A stretch of 64,000 nucleotides of DNA from Roseomonas nitratireducens (GCF_017813355.1 NZ_JAGIYZ010000018.1:1-64000); one strand, 5' to 3'. Shown: positions 53,447 through 62,185, counted from the first letter of the stretch. Numbers and translations are program-made. Notes: a model not told the origin generated them from the sequence alone.

Positions 53447-54832
53447 TCACCGCGCCGGCGTGACCGGCACCTCCTCCGCCTCCTCCAGCGTCAGCCCCGC
53501 CGCATCGCGCAGCAGGCGCGCCGCCTCGCCCCGCGCCTCCCGCCAGAGCGCGGCGCTCTCCTCGGGGATCTCCACCTCCGCCTCGGTACCTTCCCGCGTG
53601 GCGAAGACGAGCGTGCAGCGCTGCTCGACGCGGCACCGGGCGAGCAGGCCGGGACCGACCAGGTGATAGACATCCGCCCCGCCTGCCCAGGGCGTATACA
53701 GGCGCCGGACGAGCGCCGCCTCGGGCAGGCGCTCGGCGAGCGTCGGGTTGGACGCCTCGCCATATTCGAAGACGAGCTGCCGGCAGGCGAAGACGCCACC
53801 CATCGCCGGATCGGGCTCGGTGCAGCCGAGCGCCACGCGGCCCGGCTCGACCGTCAGCGCAGGAAGCCCCCAGCGCGCCTGGAGCCGGACGCGTCGCAGC
53901 AGAGCGCCGGGTGCCGGGCCGCGCGGGTCGCGGACGATCTCGATCGACCGCGGCGTCTCGGCCGGCGCGCGGTTCCGGTCCTCGAGGCCGAGCCAGCCCT
54001 CGGGCACCGTCAGCGCCACCGGGCGCGGGCCGGGCGTCGCGCGCATCGCCTCCCCGGCGTAGCGGCCGACCTGGTAGCCGCCGGCGTCCCGGAACAGCCG
54101 CAGCTCCGCATGCAGCGCCGCGTGGCGGGACGGCAGCAGCGCCGGCCAGAAGGGCCCGAGCGCCAGCGCGCCCGGCAGCCAGATGAGAAGCAGCAGCGCG
54201 CCGGCGCGACGCGGCATGAACCTTGGCGGGCCGTTCGGCGCGCGCCAGGTCAGGGTCAGCAGGGCGTGCGGCAGGCAGATCAGCAGCAGCGGCGCGAGCA
54301 GGGAGAAGATGCCCGCCGCGCTGATCCCCGCCGGCGGATAGGGCATGCCGTACCGGTCGTTCGTGGCCAGCAGCGCGGGCAGCAGCCCGGCATAGCCCAC
54401 CACCAGCCCGGCGATATGCGCCAGGCGGGGCGCGCCCGCGCCCGGCGCCGCATCCGCAGCGTCCCGCCGCGCCAGGTCGCGCCCGATCAGCACGACGCCC
54501 GCCAGGCCGACCGGCAGCACGAGCAGCGCCATCGAGACCAGCCCGAGGAGCAAGGCGGCCACGAAGGTGAGGAGGCTGAGGCCGAGCGAGACCGCGGCAC
54601 CGATCAGCGCCCGGCGCAGGGATGCGAAGGCCAGCACCTGCCAGGCCATCAGGTACCAGGCCGGCAGCAGCCAGATCGGCGCGGCGCTGACGATCGGGCC
54701 ATCGGCCCAGGGCAGCACCGTGACCGGCCCGCCGAACAGCGCGTACCAGGCGTAGATGCCGGAGCCGACCACAAGGGCCAGCAGCGCCACCTGCCGCGCC
54801 GCCGCCGCCCATCCCACCTGACCGCTTGCCAT
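53447..54832 (-). CDS. Multi-spanning membrane protein of unknown function
   Basis: The protein has 461 residues; the ATG at 54832 follows a GTG by one codon. There are about six hydrophobic segments in the N-terminal 230 residues (for example ALLALVVGSGIYAWYALFG, LSLLTFVAALLLGLVSMALL, GALLLLIWLPGALALGPFW). A large extracytoplasmic part of about 220 residues contains Cys in LGCTEPD, FACRQLVF, ARCRVEQRCTLVF. No recognised domain. It is divergent from metW with 51 bp between starts. Confidence 0.7.
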   Translation of the reverse strand: MASGQVGWAAAARQVALLALVVGSGIYAWYALFGGPVTVLPWADGPIVSAAPIWLLPAWYLMAWQVLAFASLRRALIGAAVSLGLSLLTFVAALLLGLVSMALLVLPVGLAGVVLIGRDLARRDAADAAPGAGAPRLAHIAGLVVGYAGLLPALLATNDRYGMPYPPAGISAAGIFSLLAPLLLICLPHALLTLTWRAPNGPPRFMPRRAGALLLLIWLPGALALGPFWPALLPSRHAALHAELRLFRDAGGYQVGRYAGEAMRATPGPRPVALTVPEGWLGLEDRNRAPAETPRSIEIVRDPRGPAPGALLRRVRLQARWGLPALTVEPGRVALGCTEPDPAMGGVFACRQLVFEYGEASNPTLAERLPEAALVRRLYTPWAGGADVYHLVGPGLLARCRVEQRCTLVFATREGTEAEVEIPEESAALWREARGEAARLLRDAAGLTLEEAEEVPVTPAR

Positions 54833-54883
54833 CACCGGGGCAGGCTACTACGCGAAGGCCACCGCAGCCCTGAAGGGATGCAC

Positions 54884-55528
54884 ATGCCCGAAGCGCCGAC
54901 CGACATCCGCTACGTCGCCAAGAACATGCGGCTCGACCTCCGCCTGATCGCGGAGATGATCCCCCATGGCGCGAAGCTGCTCGACATCGGCTGCGGCGAC
55001 GGCGCGCTGATCGAACACCTCACGCGCGAGAAGGACGCCGACGCGCGGGGGATCGAGATCGACATGGACGAGGTGACGAAGGCCGTCTCCTCCGGTCTCG
55101 CGGTGATCCACGGGGATGCCGACAACGACCTCGCCTTCTATCCCGATGGCGGCTTCGACTACGTGGTGCTGTCGCGCACGCTGCAGGCGGTGGAAAAGCC
55201 GCGGGAAGTGCTGCGCCAGATGCTGCGCATCGGGCGGCATGCGATCGTGAGCTTCCCGAATTTCGGCCATTGGCAGATGCGCTGGCGGCTGCTCGTGAAC
55301 GGGCGGATGCCCGACACCGAGACCTGGAACCGCCCCTGGTACGAAACGCCCAACATCCACCCCTGCACCATCCTGGACTTCATGGCGCTGTGCGAGATCG
55401 AGGGCTACGTGGTCGAGAAGTGGCTCGCGGTGGACGAACGCGGGCTGAAGGCGCCGTGGAAGCGGTCCGTCAGGCTCGCGAACCTGTTCGGCGAACAGGC
55501 GCTGTTCCAGCTTCGCCGCGCGGCCTGA
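54884..55528 (+). CDS. metW: MetW, methionine biosynthesis methyltransferase-like protein
   Basis: The protein has 214 residues. AAGGG precedes this ATG by seven bases; the ATG two codons earlier lies inside that site. The motif I stretch is KLLDIGCGDGALIEHLTREK; DYVVLSRTLQAVEKPREVL, SFPNFGHWQMRWRLLVNGRMP and TPNIHPCTILDFMALCE are diagnostic of MetW. It acts with MetX in homoserine acylation in proteobacteria. Being separated from metX by the 50-54.8 kb insert is unusual. It converges with a small gene at 55544. Confidence 0.95.
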   Translation: MPEAPTDIRYVAKNMRLDLRLIAEMIPHGAKLLDIGCGDGALIEHLTREKDADARGIEIDMDEVTKAVSSGLAVIHGDADNDLAFYPDGGFDYVVLSRTLQAVEKPREVLRQMLRIGRHAIVSFPNFGHWQMRWRLLVNGRMPDTETWNRPWYETPNIHPCTILDFMALCEIEGYVVEKWLAVDERGLKAPWKRSVRLANLFGEQALFQLRRAA

Positions 55529-55543
55529 CGCGCGCGCCCCGCG

Positions 55544-55759
55544 TCAGTGGCGCGGGTCGACCGGGATCGGCAGCCGCGCGTCGGGAGAGGCCGCGAGGCC
55601 AGGCGGGGCCAGGAGGTTCGCGGCGAGCATCGCGTGATGCGCCGCGTCCGAAGCACCAAGCCGACGGCATTCGCCGGCCACGTAGGACAGCATCATGAGG
55701 AGTGCACACTTGTCCGTGTGGTCCTCGTCAACGTCCGGAACGGTAATCGCCGTGTCCAT
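55544..55759 (-). CDS. Small protein of unknown function (71 aa)
   Basis: The protein has 71 residues from MDTAITVPDVDEDHTDKCALL, with GAGAG seven bases ahead. It has a short acidic lead, a helical Ala/Leu/Met-rich centre (MMLSYVAGECRRLGASDAAHHAM) and a Pro-rich tail. No export signal. Upstream is a 261-bp gap that is less GC-rich than average and should hold its promoter. The length and codon use look real but there is no homology I can name. Confidence 0.5.
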   Translation of the reverse strand: MDTAITVPDVDEDHTDKCALLMMLSYVAGECRRLGASDAAHHAMLAANLLAPPGLAASPDARLPIPVDPRH

Positions 55760-56020
55760 GATCGATCTCTCGATACCCTGTCCGCCCCCGCGATTTTCGC
55801 GTTCAGGTTTCGCGTTCACCAAAGCGCGCCCGACTCCTTTAACGCTGCTCTGGCGGTAGCCGACAGGGCGATGACGGCCCCAGGCCTTGATTGACAGCCT
55901 TTTAACGGCCCATTCGCGCTGGAGCACGAAAGCGCAGCGCAGCGCTATCATCCCGTGAAACGGAATCCAGCGCAGCGACACAGGCGGGACGGCCTGAGGC
56001 GAAGATGGACTCGGCGCGCG

Positions 56021-57085
56021 CTATCGCGGCCCCGGCCAGGCGACCGGCGCGATCCGCGCCAGCGGGATCCGCGCCACCGCCACCACGCCCCCCTGGAGGG
56101 AAATCGGCACGTCGATGCGCGGCGGGCCGCCGGATGGCGGCGCACGCCCCATCAGCGCCAGCGCCGCCTGCCCGGCCAGGGCCGCGCGCGGCGCGACCAG
56201 CCCTGCCCGCGCCAGCGCCGCCAGCGCCTCCGGCGCGCCTTCCAGCGCCAGGGTCCCGGTGCCTTCGGGCTGGAGCGCCGGATCGAGCCGCAGCACGCCC
56301 ACCCCTTCGCCCAGCAGCGGGCCCCAGCGCAGCGCGATGCGCGTCACGTCGAGCGACCCGCCGGCGCGCCGCCACGCCTCGGCGCGCAGCGCCGGCGGCA
56401 GGCCGGGGGCGGCGACGACGGGGCCGGTCAGCCGCGCCTCGAGCGCCGCATGCTCGATCCGCTGGCCGAAGGCGGCCGCGAGCGGGGAGGCGGGCAGCAC
56501 CACGCGTTCGGCCTGGGCGGCCAGGATCGCGGCATCGCCCTCCGGCGCGGGGACAAGGCTCGCGCGCAGCGAATCCACCGACAGCGGGCCGTCCGGCGCC
56601 GCGGCCCGCAGCCCCGCCACCGTCAGCGCGGCCGCGCGCGGCCCGGGGCCGGGCTCGAGCGGCAGGACCAGTTCCAGCCGATCGGCCGCGTAAGGGATCT
56701 CGGCCGCGCCCAGTCGCAGCGCTTGCGGGCCCTGCGGCACGACCACGAGCCGGTCGAGCCGCGGCGGCACGATGGCCAGGGCGAGTTGCCCGGCCGTCCA
56801 GGCAAAGCCCTGCGGCAGGCTCGGCGTCACGCCCGCGACGGCGACGTCCGGCACCGTGAGCCGCGCGGCGAACGGCCAGCCGCCGCGCGTCGGGACCCCG
56901 TGATCGACCGTCCAGCCCTCGGCGCGGCGCTGCGCGACCCAGTCGGAGAAGCCGACCGCCATCGCCCCGGTCACGAAACGCCAGGCGAGCCCATGCGCGG
57001 CCAGCAGCGCGGCGAACAGAAGCAGCGCGCCGATGGCGGCGCGGCGGTAGCCGCGGGCGGGACGGGCCGGCGTCTTGGCGGTCAT
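56021..57085 (-). CDS. DUF2125 domain protein
   Basis: The protein has 354 residues. One N-terminal membrane anchor (IGALLLFAALLAAHGLAWRFV) precedes a long beta-rich periplasmic part. WVAQRRAEGWTVDHGVPTRGGWPFAARLTVPDV is the start of the DUF2125 signature (key words: GWTV, GGWPFA). The family is common in Alphaproteobacteria and resembles AsmA-like envelope proteins; its function is not known. In other genomes it lies near tyrA and metXW, as it does here apart from the insert. It is divergent from the ChaC-like gene. Confidence 0.85.
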   Translation of the reverse strand: MTAKTPARPARGYRRAAIGALLLFAALLAAHGLAWRFVTGAMAVGFSDWVAQRRAEGWTVDHGVPTRGGWPFAARLTVPDVAVAGVTPSLPQGFAWTAGQLALAIVPPRLDRLVVVPQGPQALRLGAAEIPYAADRLELVLPLEPGPGPRAAALTVAGLRAAAPDGPLSVDSLRASLVPAPEGDAAILAAQAERVVLPASPLAAAFGQRIEHAALEARLTGPVVAAPGLPPALRAEAWRRAGGSLDVTRIALRWGPLLGEGVGVLRLDPALQPEGTGTLALEGAPEALAALARAGLVAPRAALAGQAALALMGRAPPSGGPPRIDVPISLQGGVVAVARIPLARIAPVAWPGPR

Positions 57086-57168
57086 CTCGGCCCGGCGTAT
57101 AGCGCCCCGCCCGCCGCGGCGCGAAGCGTTCCCCGCGCTTCTGGCCGCCGGCGGGCCGGAAGCCCGCG

Positions 57169-57744
57169 ATGCGCCACGACCCCGAGGCCGCCCGCGCCGC
57201 GCTCGACGCGGACGGCCACATGTACGTCTTCGCCTATGGCTCGCTGATCTGGCGGCCGGGCTTCACCCATGCCGCCGCGCATCCCGCGCTGCTGCGCGGC
57301 TTCCATCGCCGCTTCTGCCTGTGGTCGCACCGCTACCGCGGCACGCCGGACAGGCCGGGCCTGGTGCTCGGGCTCGACCGCGGCGGGGCCTGCCGCGGGC
57401 TTGCCTTCCGCGTCGCCGGGGTCGAGGCGGCCGAGGTACTCGCCTATCTCGACGACCGCGAGCTGCCGGACGGGGGGGAGCAGGTCTATCACCGGCGGAT
57501 GCTGCCGGTCCGGCTGCTCGATGGCGGGCGGATGGTGCGGGCCGTCGCCTATGTGGCGAACCGCGGGTGCCGCCTCTATTGCGGGCGGCTCTCGCCGGAA
57601 CGCGCCGCGGCGGCGATCGCCACCGGGCACGGCCAGATGGGCGCGAACCGGGAGTATCTGCTCAACACCCTGCGTCACCTGCGGGCGATGGGGGTGCGGG
57701 ATGCCGGGCTCGATCGGATCGCGGGGCTGATGCCGGGCGAATAG
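57169..57744 (+). CDS. Gamma-glutamylcyclotransferase, ChaC-like
   Basis: The protein has 191 residues. YVFAYGSLIWRPGF is the substrate-binding YGSLIW box; YLDDRELPDGGEQVYHRR holds the catalytic Glu. LCGR-type ending YCGRLSPERAAAAIATGHGQMGANREYL was cut to GHGQMGANREYL, typical of ChaC. The family cleaves glutathione to 5-oxoproline and Cys-Gly. The hyuBA genes at 25-28.7 kb belong to the oxoprolinase family, but the two are far apart and a link is only speculative. Confidence 0.92.
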   Translation: MRHDPEAARAALDADGHMYVFAYGSLIWRPGFTHAAAHPALLRGFHRRFCLWSHRYRGTPDRPGLVLGLDRGGACRGLAFRVAGVEAAEVLAYLDDRELPDGGEQVYHRRMLPVRLLDGGRMVRAVAYVANRGCRLYCGRLSPERAAAAIATGHGQMGANREYLLNTLRHLRAMGVRDAGLDRIAGLMPGE

Positions 57745-57910
57745 TGCTTCGGCATGAACGTCCCGCCAGAACTTCGGGGTGTGGAAATCAACTCATGGCC
57801 CAAATTAGGGGGGTGGTTTCCCTGGCTTTGTCCACATCGCCGGTCATGGCACAAAGAATTGTGCTATTTCAAATGATTAACGCCCAAAACTGACGCCTCG
57901 GCTCAATTGA
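57745..57910. other. AT-richer convergent intergenic region with a dyad
   Basis: These 166 bp between convergent genes are clearly richer in A and T than the surroundings. GCACAA-AGAA-TTGTGC (57849-57864) is a 6-bp inverted repeat that could be an operator or a weak terminator stem. A 32-codon open frame (57795-57893) has no ribosome-binding site and is not called. Nothing else is recognised. Confidence 0.4.
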
Positions 57911-58654
57911 TCACGCCCGGTTTTCCGCAAGGTTTTCCACAGGCCCGGGAAGCGCCATCAGACGGGCCGTCTCGGTCTCGATCGTCTCCTCCAGCGCCGC
58001 CATGAAGGCCGCCCGCGGCAGCCCCAACGGCAACGGCGGCAGCACCGAGATGTGCAGCGTCCCCGGCCGCTTGTGGAAGCCGCGCCGGCCCCAGAAGCGC
58101 CCGCTATCCGTCGCCGCCGGCACAACCACCGCGCCGGAGGCCATGGCCAGCGCCGCGACGCCCGGCTGGTAGGGCACGCGTTCCCCCGGCGCGCTGCGCG
58201 TGCCTTCGGGGAAGATGACGACGGGCCGGCCCTCGGCGATCGCGGCCTTGGTCGCCTTCACCATGCCGCGCAGCGCGGGGGCGCCGGCCTCGCGGTCCAC
58301 CGAAACATGGCCGCAGCGCTTCGCCAGCCATCCCCAGACCGGGATCGACATCAATTCCTTCTTCAGCACGTAGACCGGCGCCGGCAGCAGCATCGACCAG
58401 ACGAAGGTGTCGAAGGCGGATTGGTGCTTGCCGGCGATGATCGCGCCGCCCTGCGGGATGTGGTGCATTCCCGTCACCTCCAGCCGGACGCCGCAGATGA
58501 CGCGCAGCGAGGTGACCATCAGCCAGGCCCAGCCGCGCACATAGGCGATCATCACCCGCTGCGGCGCGAGCAGCAGCGGAATGCCCATCACCGCGGTCAG
58601 CGCCGTGCCGCCGATGAAGACCACGTTGAACAGCGCCGAACGGATCAGGTTCAT
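57911..58654 (-). CDS. plsC: Lysophospholipid (1-acyl-glycerol-3-phosphate) acyltransferase
   Basis: The protein has 247 residues. One or two N-terminal hydrophobic segments are followed by IIAGKHQSAFDTFVW (HX4D motif) and VVIFPEGTRSAPGERV, the two catalytic/binding motifs of PlsC. It makes phosphatidic acid in the inner membrane. Its ATG overlaps the stop of ydcF by ATGA, the last step in an overlapping chain ftsE-ftsX-ydcF-plsC. Confidence 0.94.
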   Translation of the reverse strand: MNLIRSALFNVVFIGGTALTAVMGIPLLLAPQRVMIAYVRGWAWLMVTSLRVICGVRLEVTGMHHIPQGGAIIAGKHQSAFDTFVWSMLLPAPVYVLKKELMSIPVWGWLAKRCGHVSVDREAGAPALRGMVKATKAAIAEGRPVVIFPEGTRSAPGERVPYQPGVAALAMASGAVVVPAATDSGRFWGRRGFHKRPGTLHISVLPPLPLGLPRAAFMAALEETIETETARLMALPGPVENLAENRA

Positions 58655-59292
58655 CAATCCCGCGCCTCCCGCCGCGGCCAGGCCAGGCCCGACAGGCCCG
58701 CCCGCGCCAGCAGGTAGCGCGCATACTCCCCGGCCAGAAGGGCCCATACGCGCGGACGCCACACTGCGCCGGGCGCGCGCAGCGCGGCGGACGCCACGGG
58801 ATGCGGCACCAGCACCGCGGCGGGCAGCGTCCGGCGCAACTCCAGCATCGCCCGCGGCATGTGGTAGCCGGCGGTGACGACGCGCAGCGACCGCATCTCC
58901 TCCGACCGCGCCCAGGCCGCGATCTCCACCGCGTTGCCCCTCGTGCTGGCGGCCGCATGGCCCAGTTCCACCCGCCCGGCGAGCGGCGCGGCATCGAACG
59001 CCGCCGCGGCGGCGATCTCGGCCAACCCCGCCCCGGGATGCGCGCCGGAGATCAGCAGCCGCCGCGCCCGCCCCTCGGCGAGCAGCCGGAAGCCGGTGCC
59101 GACCCGCTCGCTCCCGCCCGTCAGCACGACGATGCCGTCCGTCTCGCCCTCGGCCGGCGTGGGGGGCGCCAGCGCGTCGCCGAGGAAATCGGCGAAGCCC
59201 CAGGCCAGCGCGAGCATCGCCGCCCCGGCCAGCCAGCGCCCGGCCCGCGGGCGGCGACGCGCGGGCGCGGCCGCGCCGGCGGCGTCGCTCAT
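58654..59292 (-). CDS. YdcF/ElyC-like membrane protein (DUF218)
   Basis: The protein has 212 residues from [20 protein letters not shown]. One N-terminal membrane anchor, then the DUF218 fold: DGIVVLTGGSERVGTGFRLL, LLISGAHPGAG, STRGNAVEIAAWARSEEM and VVTAGYHMPRAMLELRR. Family members are envelope-linked (ElyC in E. coli affects peptidoglycan/enterobacterial antigen lipid carrier). The start overlaps the ftsX stop by four bases and the stop overlaps plsC in the same way. Confidence 0.92.
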   Translation of the reverse strand: MSDAAGAAAPARRRPRAGRWLAGAAMLALAWGFADFLGDALAPPTPAEGETDGIVVLTGGSERVGTGFRLLAEGRARRLLISGAHPGAGLAEIAAAAAFDAAPLAGRVELGHAAASTRGNAVEIAAWARSEEMRSLRVVTAGYHMPRAMLELRRTLPAAVLVPHPVASAALRAPGAVWRPRVWALLAGEYARYLLARAGLSGLAWPRREARD

Positions 59293-60146
59293 GGCAGGCG
59301 ACGCAGCCAGAGCCGCACCGTCGCCTGCGTCGCCACCCAGGCGACCGCCGCGGCCACCGCCGGCACCAGCGCGAGTTCCACCCACGGCACGGCCTGCCAG
59401 CCGGCCCCGCCGGCCAGGGGCCCCGCCAGGCTGGCCAGCCCCGCCAGCGCCGGCAGCGCCAGCACCGTCCCCCAGGCCGCGCCGACCGCGGCGAGGAAAC
59501 TCGCCCGCCGCGCGAAGCGCGACGACACATCGGCATCCGTCGCGCCCAGCCCGTGCAGCACCAGCACCGCATCCCGCCGCGCCGAGAGCCCCGCGCGCAC
59601 GGCAACACCCACCACCGCCGCCGCGACGCCCGCCACCAGCGCGAGCGCCGCGAAGGCCACGCCCTGCACCGCGCGGGCAAGCGCCGTCAGGTGGCCGACC
59701 CAGACGCCATGCGCCTCGGTCACCGCGCCGGGCACCTCGGCCGCCACCGCGTCGCCGATCAGCACCGCGTCGGCCGAGAGGTCCGCCAGCCGCAATTCGA
59801 TCACGCCCGGCAGCGGCAGGCCTTCCGCCGTGCCGAGCCAGGGGCGCAGCAATTCCGCCATGCGCGCGGGGTCCACCGGCTCGGCCGACGCCACGGCCGG
59901 CTGGCGGCGCAGCACCGCGAGCGCACGCGCCATCCGCTCCGCCGTCGGCTGCGGCACCTGCACCGTCACCGCGGCCTGCGCGCCTTCGCGCCAGCGTTCC
60001 GCCAGCCGGTCCGCGCCCGACCGCCCGGCCAGCGCCACCGCGGCGAGCAGCGCCATGGCCGCGACCAGGCCGATCAGCAGCCGGTCCGCCAGCGCGCGGC
60101 GCAGGCCGAGCGGATCGCGCGCGAGGCGGCGGCGCAGTTCAGCCAT
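59289..60146 (-). CDS. ftsX: Cell division ABC-transporter permease FtsX-like
   Basis: The protein has 285 residues. Four membrane segments are visible (about 23-41, 160-187, 212-235 and 250-275), with a large periplasmic loop after the first, as in FtsX. RRDAVLVLHGLGATDADVSSRFARR matches the FtsX core (key: LHGLGATDADV). In Alphaproteobacteria FtsX is divergent but keeps this gene order. With FtsE it controls peptidoglycan hydrolases at division. It overlaps ftsE by 8 bp and ydcF by 4 bp. Confidence 0.88.
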   Translation of the reverse strand: MAELRRRLARDPLGLRRALADRLLIGLVAAMALLAAVALAGRSGADRLAERWREGAQAAVTVQVPQPTAERMARALAVLRRQPAVASAEPVDPARMAELLRPWLGTAEGLPLPGVIELRLADLSADAVLIGDAVAAEVPGAVTEAHGVWVGHLTALARAVQGVAFAALALVAGVAAAVVGVAVRAGLSARRDAVLVLHGLGATDADVSSRFARRASFLAAVGAAWGTVLALPALAGLASLAGPLAGGAGWQAVPWVELALVPAVAAAVAWVATQATVRLWLRRLP

Positions 60147-60813
60147 CGCCGACCAGCCGCCCGCCCTCGAGCACCAGCATCCGCGCCGGATGCCGCGCGG
60201 GCAGGTCCTCCGAATGCGTCGCCACCACCACCGTCGTGCCCTGGCGGTTCAGTTCCGCCAGCAGGGCGATGGTGCGCCGCGCCTGGCGGGCATCGAGCTC
60301 GGAGGTCGGCTCGTCCGCCACCAGCAGCGACGGGCGGGCGACGATGGCGCGCGCGATGGTCAGGCGCTGCTGCTCGCCGCCCGAAAGCTCCTCCGGGCGC
60401 CGGTCTTCCTTCCCATCCAGCCCGATCCATTGGAGCAGTTCCGCCACATCGGCCCTGATCGAGGATTCCGCGACGCTCGCGAGACGCAGCGGCAACGCGA
60501 CGTTGTCCCAGGCCGAAAGGTGCGAGAGCAGCCGGAATTCCTGGTGCACCACGCCGATCCGCCGGCGCAGCGCCGGCAAATCGCCCCGCCTGGCGCGGGA
60601 CAGCGCCACGCCGAGCAGCTCGACCTCCCCGCCCGTCGGGCGCAGCGCGGCCTGCATCAGCCGCAGCACGGAGGTCTTGCCGGCGCCCGAGGGGCCGAGG
60701 ATCCAGGTGAAGGTGCCCTCCCCCAGCGTGAAGGAGACGTCGCGCAGCACCTCGGGCCCCGGCCGGCCACGCGGGTCGGGGTAGCAAAGGGCGACACGGG
60801 CGAATCGCACCAT
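60139..60813 (-). CDS. ftsE: Cell division ATP-binding protein FtsE
   Basis: The protein has 224 residues from MVRFARVALCYPDPRG. Walker A is WILGPSGAGKTSVLRLMQ, Q-loop VVHQEFRLLSHLSAWDNVALP, signature LSGGEQQRLTIARAIVARP and Walker B LLVADEPTSELD. The HQEFRLLSHLS loop is typical of FtsE rather than other ABC ATPases. First gene of the envelope operon continuing through ftsX, ydcF and plsC. It diverges from the zinc-ribbon protein gene by 80 bp, the usual alphaproteobacterial arrangement. Confidence 0.95.
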   Translation of the reverse strand: MVRFARVALCYPDPRGRPGPEVLRDVSFTLGEGTFTWILGPSGAGKTSVLRLMQAALRPTGGEVELLGVALSRARRGDLPALRRRIGVVHQEFRLLSHLSAWDNVALPLRLASVAESSIRADVAELLQWIGLDGKEDRRPEELSGGEQQRLTIARAIVARPSLLVADEPTSELDARQARRTIALLAELNRQGTTVVVATHSEDLPARHPARMLVLEGGRLVGDG

Positions 60814-60893
60814 CCCTGTCTTGTGCCCGCCGGCGCGCATTGCCTCAACCATCCCTTGCCGGCGGGCAGGCCCCGGAACAGGATGCGGCCCCG

Positions 60894-61283
60894 ATGCGCA
60901 TCGAATGCCCGTCCTGCACGGCCGAATACGAGGTGCCGGACCGGCTGCTGGCCGGGCCGGCGCGGACGCTGCGCTGTTCGCGCTGCAAGACCGATTTTCC
61001 GCTTCCCCGGGTCGAGGCCCCCGCGCCGCAACCGCCACCGCCCGCGCCGGAACCGGAACCAGAACCCGCCGCGGACCCCCCGCCGCCGCCCCCGCCGCCG
61101 CCCCCGCCGCCCGCCCCCGCGCCGGAGCCGCCGGCACCGGATGACCGGCGGCTGAAACTGGCCTGGGCGGCGTCGATCGCGGTGGTGGTGGTCGCGCTCG
61201 CGGGCTTCCTGCTGGGGCGGGAGAGCGTGATGGCGGCCTGGCCGGCGAGCACGCGGCTGTTCGCGGCGCTGGGATTGGGGTGA
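60894..61283 (+). CDS. MJ0042-type zinc-ribbon membrane protein
   Basis: The protein has 129 residues. CPSCTAEYEVPDRLLAG with LRCSRCKTDF forms a four-Cys zinc ribbon (MJ0042/finger-like). It is followed by a remarkable Pro/Glu/Ala linker with 12 consecutive prolines and by one membrane helix (AWAASIAVVVVALAGFLLG). The same gene type faces ftsE in many Alphaproteobacteria; its function is not known. A strong hairpin follows the stop by four bases. Confidence 0.88.
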   Translation: MRIECPSCTAEYEVPDRLLAGPARTLRCSRCKTDFPLPRVEAPAPQPPPPAPEPEPEPAADPPPPPPPPPPPPAPAPEPPAPDDRRLKLAWAASIAVVVVALAGFLLGRESVMAAWPASTRLFAALGLG

Positions 61284-61287
61284 GGCC

Positions 61288-61414
61288 GGGGGGAGAAGGG
61301 AACTTCTCCCCCCGGACCCCCCTCAACCTTCTTTGGCTTCTGGAGACTGACCCTGGCTGTCAGTTCCCAATAGACGGAAAAGGGAGGGGGTTCGGGGGAG
61401 GTTCACCCTCCCCC
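61288..61414. repeat. Composite palindromic element, probably diverged family B, with terminator hairpins
   Basis: Left hairpin: GGGGGGAGAAG-GGAA-CTTCTCCCCCC (61288-61313), then C-rich CGGACCCCCCTC. Middle: ACTGAC (61346-61351) can pair with GTCAGT (61359-61364). Right: GAGGGGGTTCGGG and hairpin GGGGGAGG-TTCAC-CCTCCCCC (61394-61414), which covers the stop of the permease gene. The order hairpin, C-rich, inner stem, G-rich, hairpin is the same as at 19364-19521, but the CAAAGGCC stem is absent. It lies between convergent genes and likely ends both transcripts. Confidence 0.55.
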
Positions 61415-62185
61415 GGCCTTCTTCCTTCCCTGCAACCACCCGACCACCGCCAGCAGCACCACCGACAGCAGCACCAGCATCGCCGCCGCGGCCGTGGTCG
61501 TCAGGCTGATCGTGTCGTTCAGCCCCGCGAACATCTGCCGCGGCAGGGTGCGCTGCGCGGGCCCCGCGATGAACAGCGCCACCACGACCTCATCCAACGA
61601 GGTCGCGAAGGCGAAGACCGCCCCGGCCGCGACGCCCGGCGCGATCTGCGGCAGGCACACCCGGAAGAAGGCGCGCAGCGGCCCAGCCCCGCAGGCGGAG
61701 GCGGCGCGCAGCTGCACCGGGTCGAAGGCCTCGAGCGAGGCGAGCACCGTCACCACCACGAAGGGCGCGCCGAGTGCCGCATGCGCGATCACCATCCCCG
61801 CATGCGTCGCGACCAGGCCGATCGGCCCGAAGGCCAGCAGCAGCGCCACCGCGACGACGATCACCGGCACCACCATCGGCGCCAGCACGATGCCCATCGC
61901 GACCGCCCGGAAGCGCCCCTTCATCCGCCACAGCCCGAAGGCGGCCGGCGTGCCGAGCAGCGTCGCAAGCGCCGCCGAAGCGAGCCCGATGCCGAGCGAG
62001 TTCCACACCGCCGGCAGCCAGAAGTCCGAGCCGAAGAAATCGCGGTACCAGCGCAGCGACAGCCCCGGCAGCGGGTAGAACAGGAAGGACCCGGCGGAGA
62101 AGGACAGCGGCACGATCGCGAAGATCGGCGCCAGCAGGAACACCGCCACCAGCACGCCCGCGACCCAGCACGCCGCCCGCGCCAT
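61403..62185 (-). CDS. ABC transporter permease, PotC-like
   Basis: The protein has 260 residues. Six membrane helices are evident; the cytoplasmic EAA loop reads LEAFDPVQLRAASACGAGPLRAFFRV (key: RAASACGAGP), where the ATPase docks. The FAFATSLDEVVVALFIAGP segment near the end is typical of PotC/spermidine-putrescine permeases. The ATG overlaps the stop of the first permease gene by ATGA. The transporter would import polyamines or related cations, inferred from family only. Confidence 0.92.
   Translation of the reverse strand: MARAACWVAGVLVAVFLLAPIFAIVPLSFSAGSFLFYPLPGLSLRWYRDFFGSDFWLPAVWNSLGIGLASAALATLLGTPAAFGLWRMKGRFRAVAMGIVLAPMVVPVIVVAVALLLAFGPIGLVATHAGMVIAHAALGAPFVVVTVLASLEAFDPVQLRAASACGAGPLRAFFRVCLPQIAPGVAAGAVFAFATSLDEVVVALFIAGPAQRTLPRQMFAGLNDTISLTTTAAAAMLVLLSVVLLAVVGWLQGRKKAGGG

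Noticed and set aside
57795-57893. 32-codon open frame in the AT-rich gap
   Set aside because: No ribosome-binding site and no resemblance to any known small protein.
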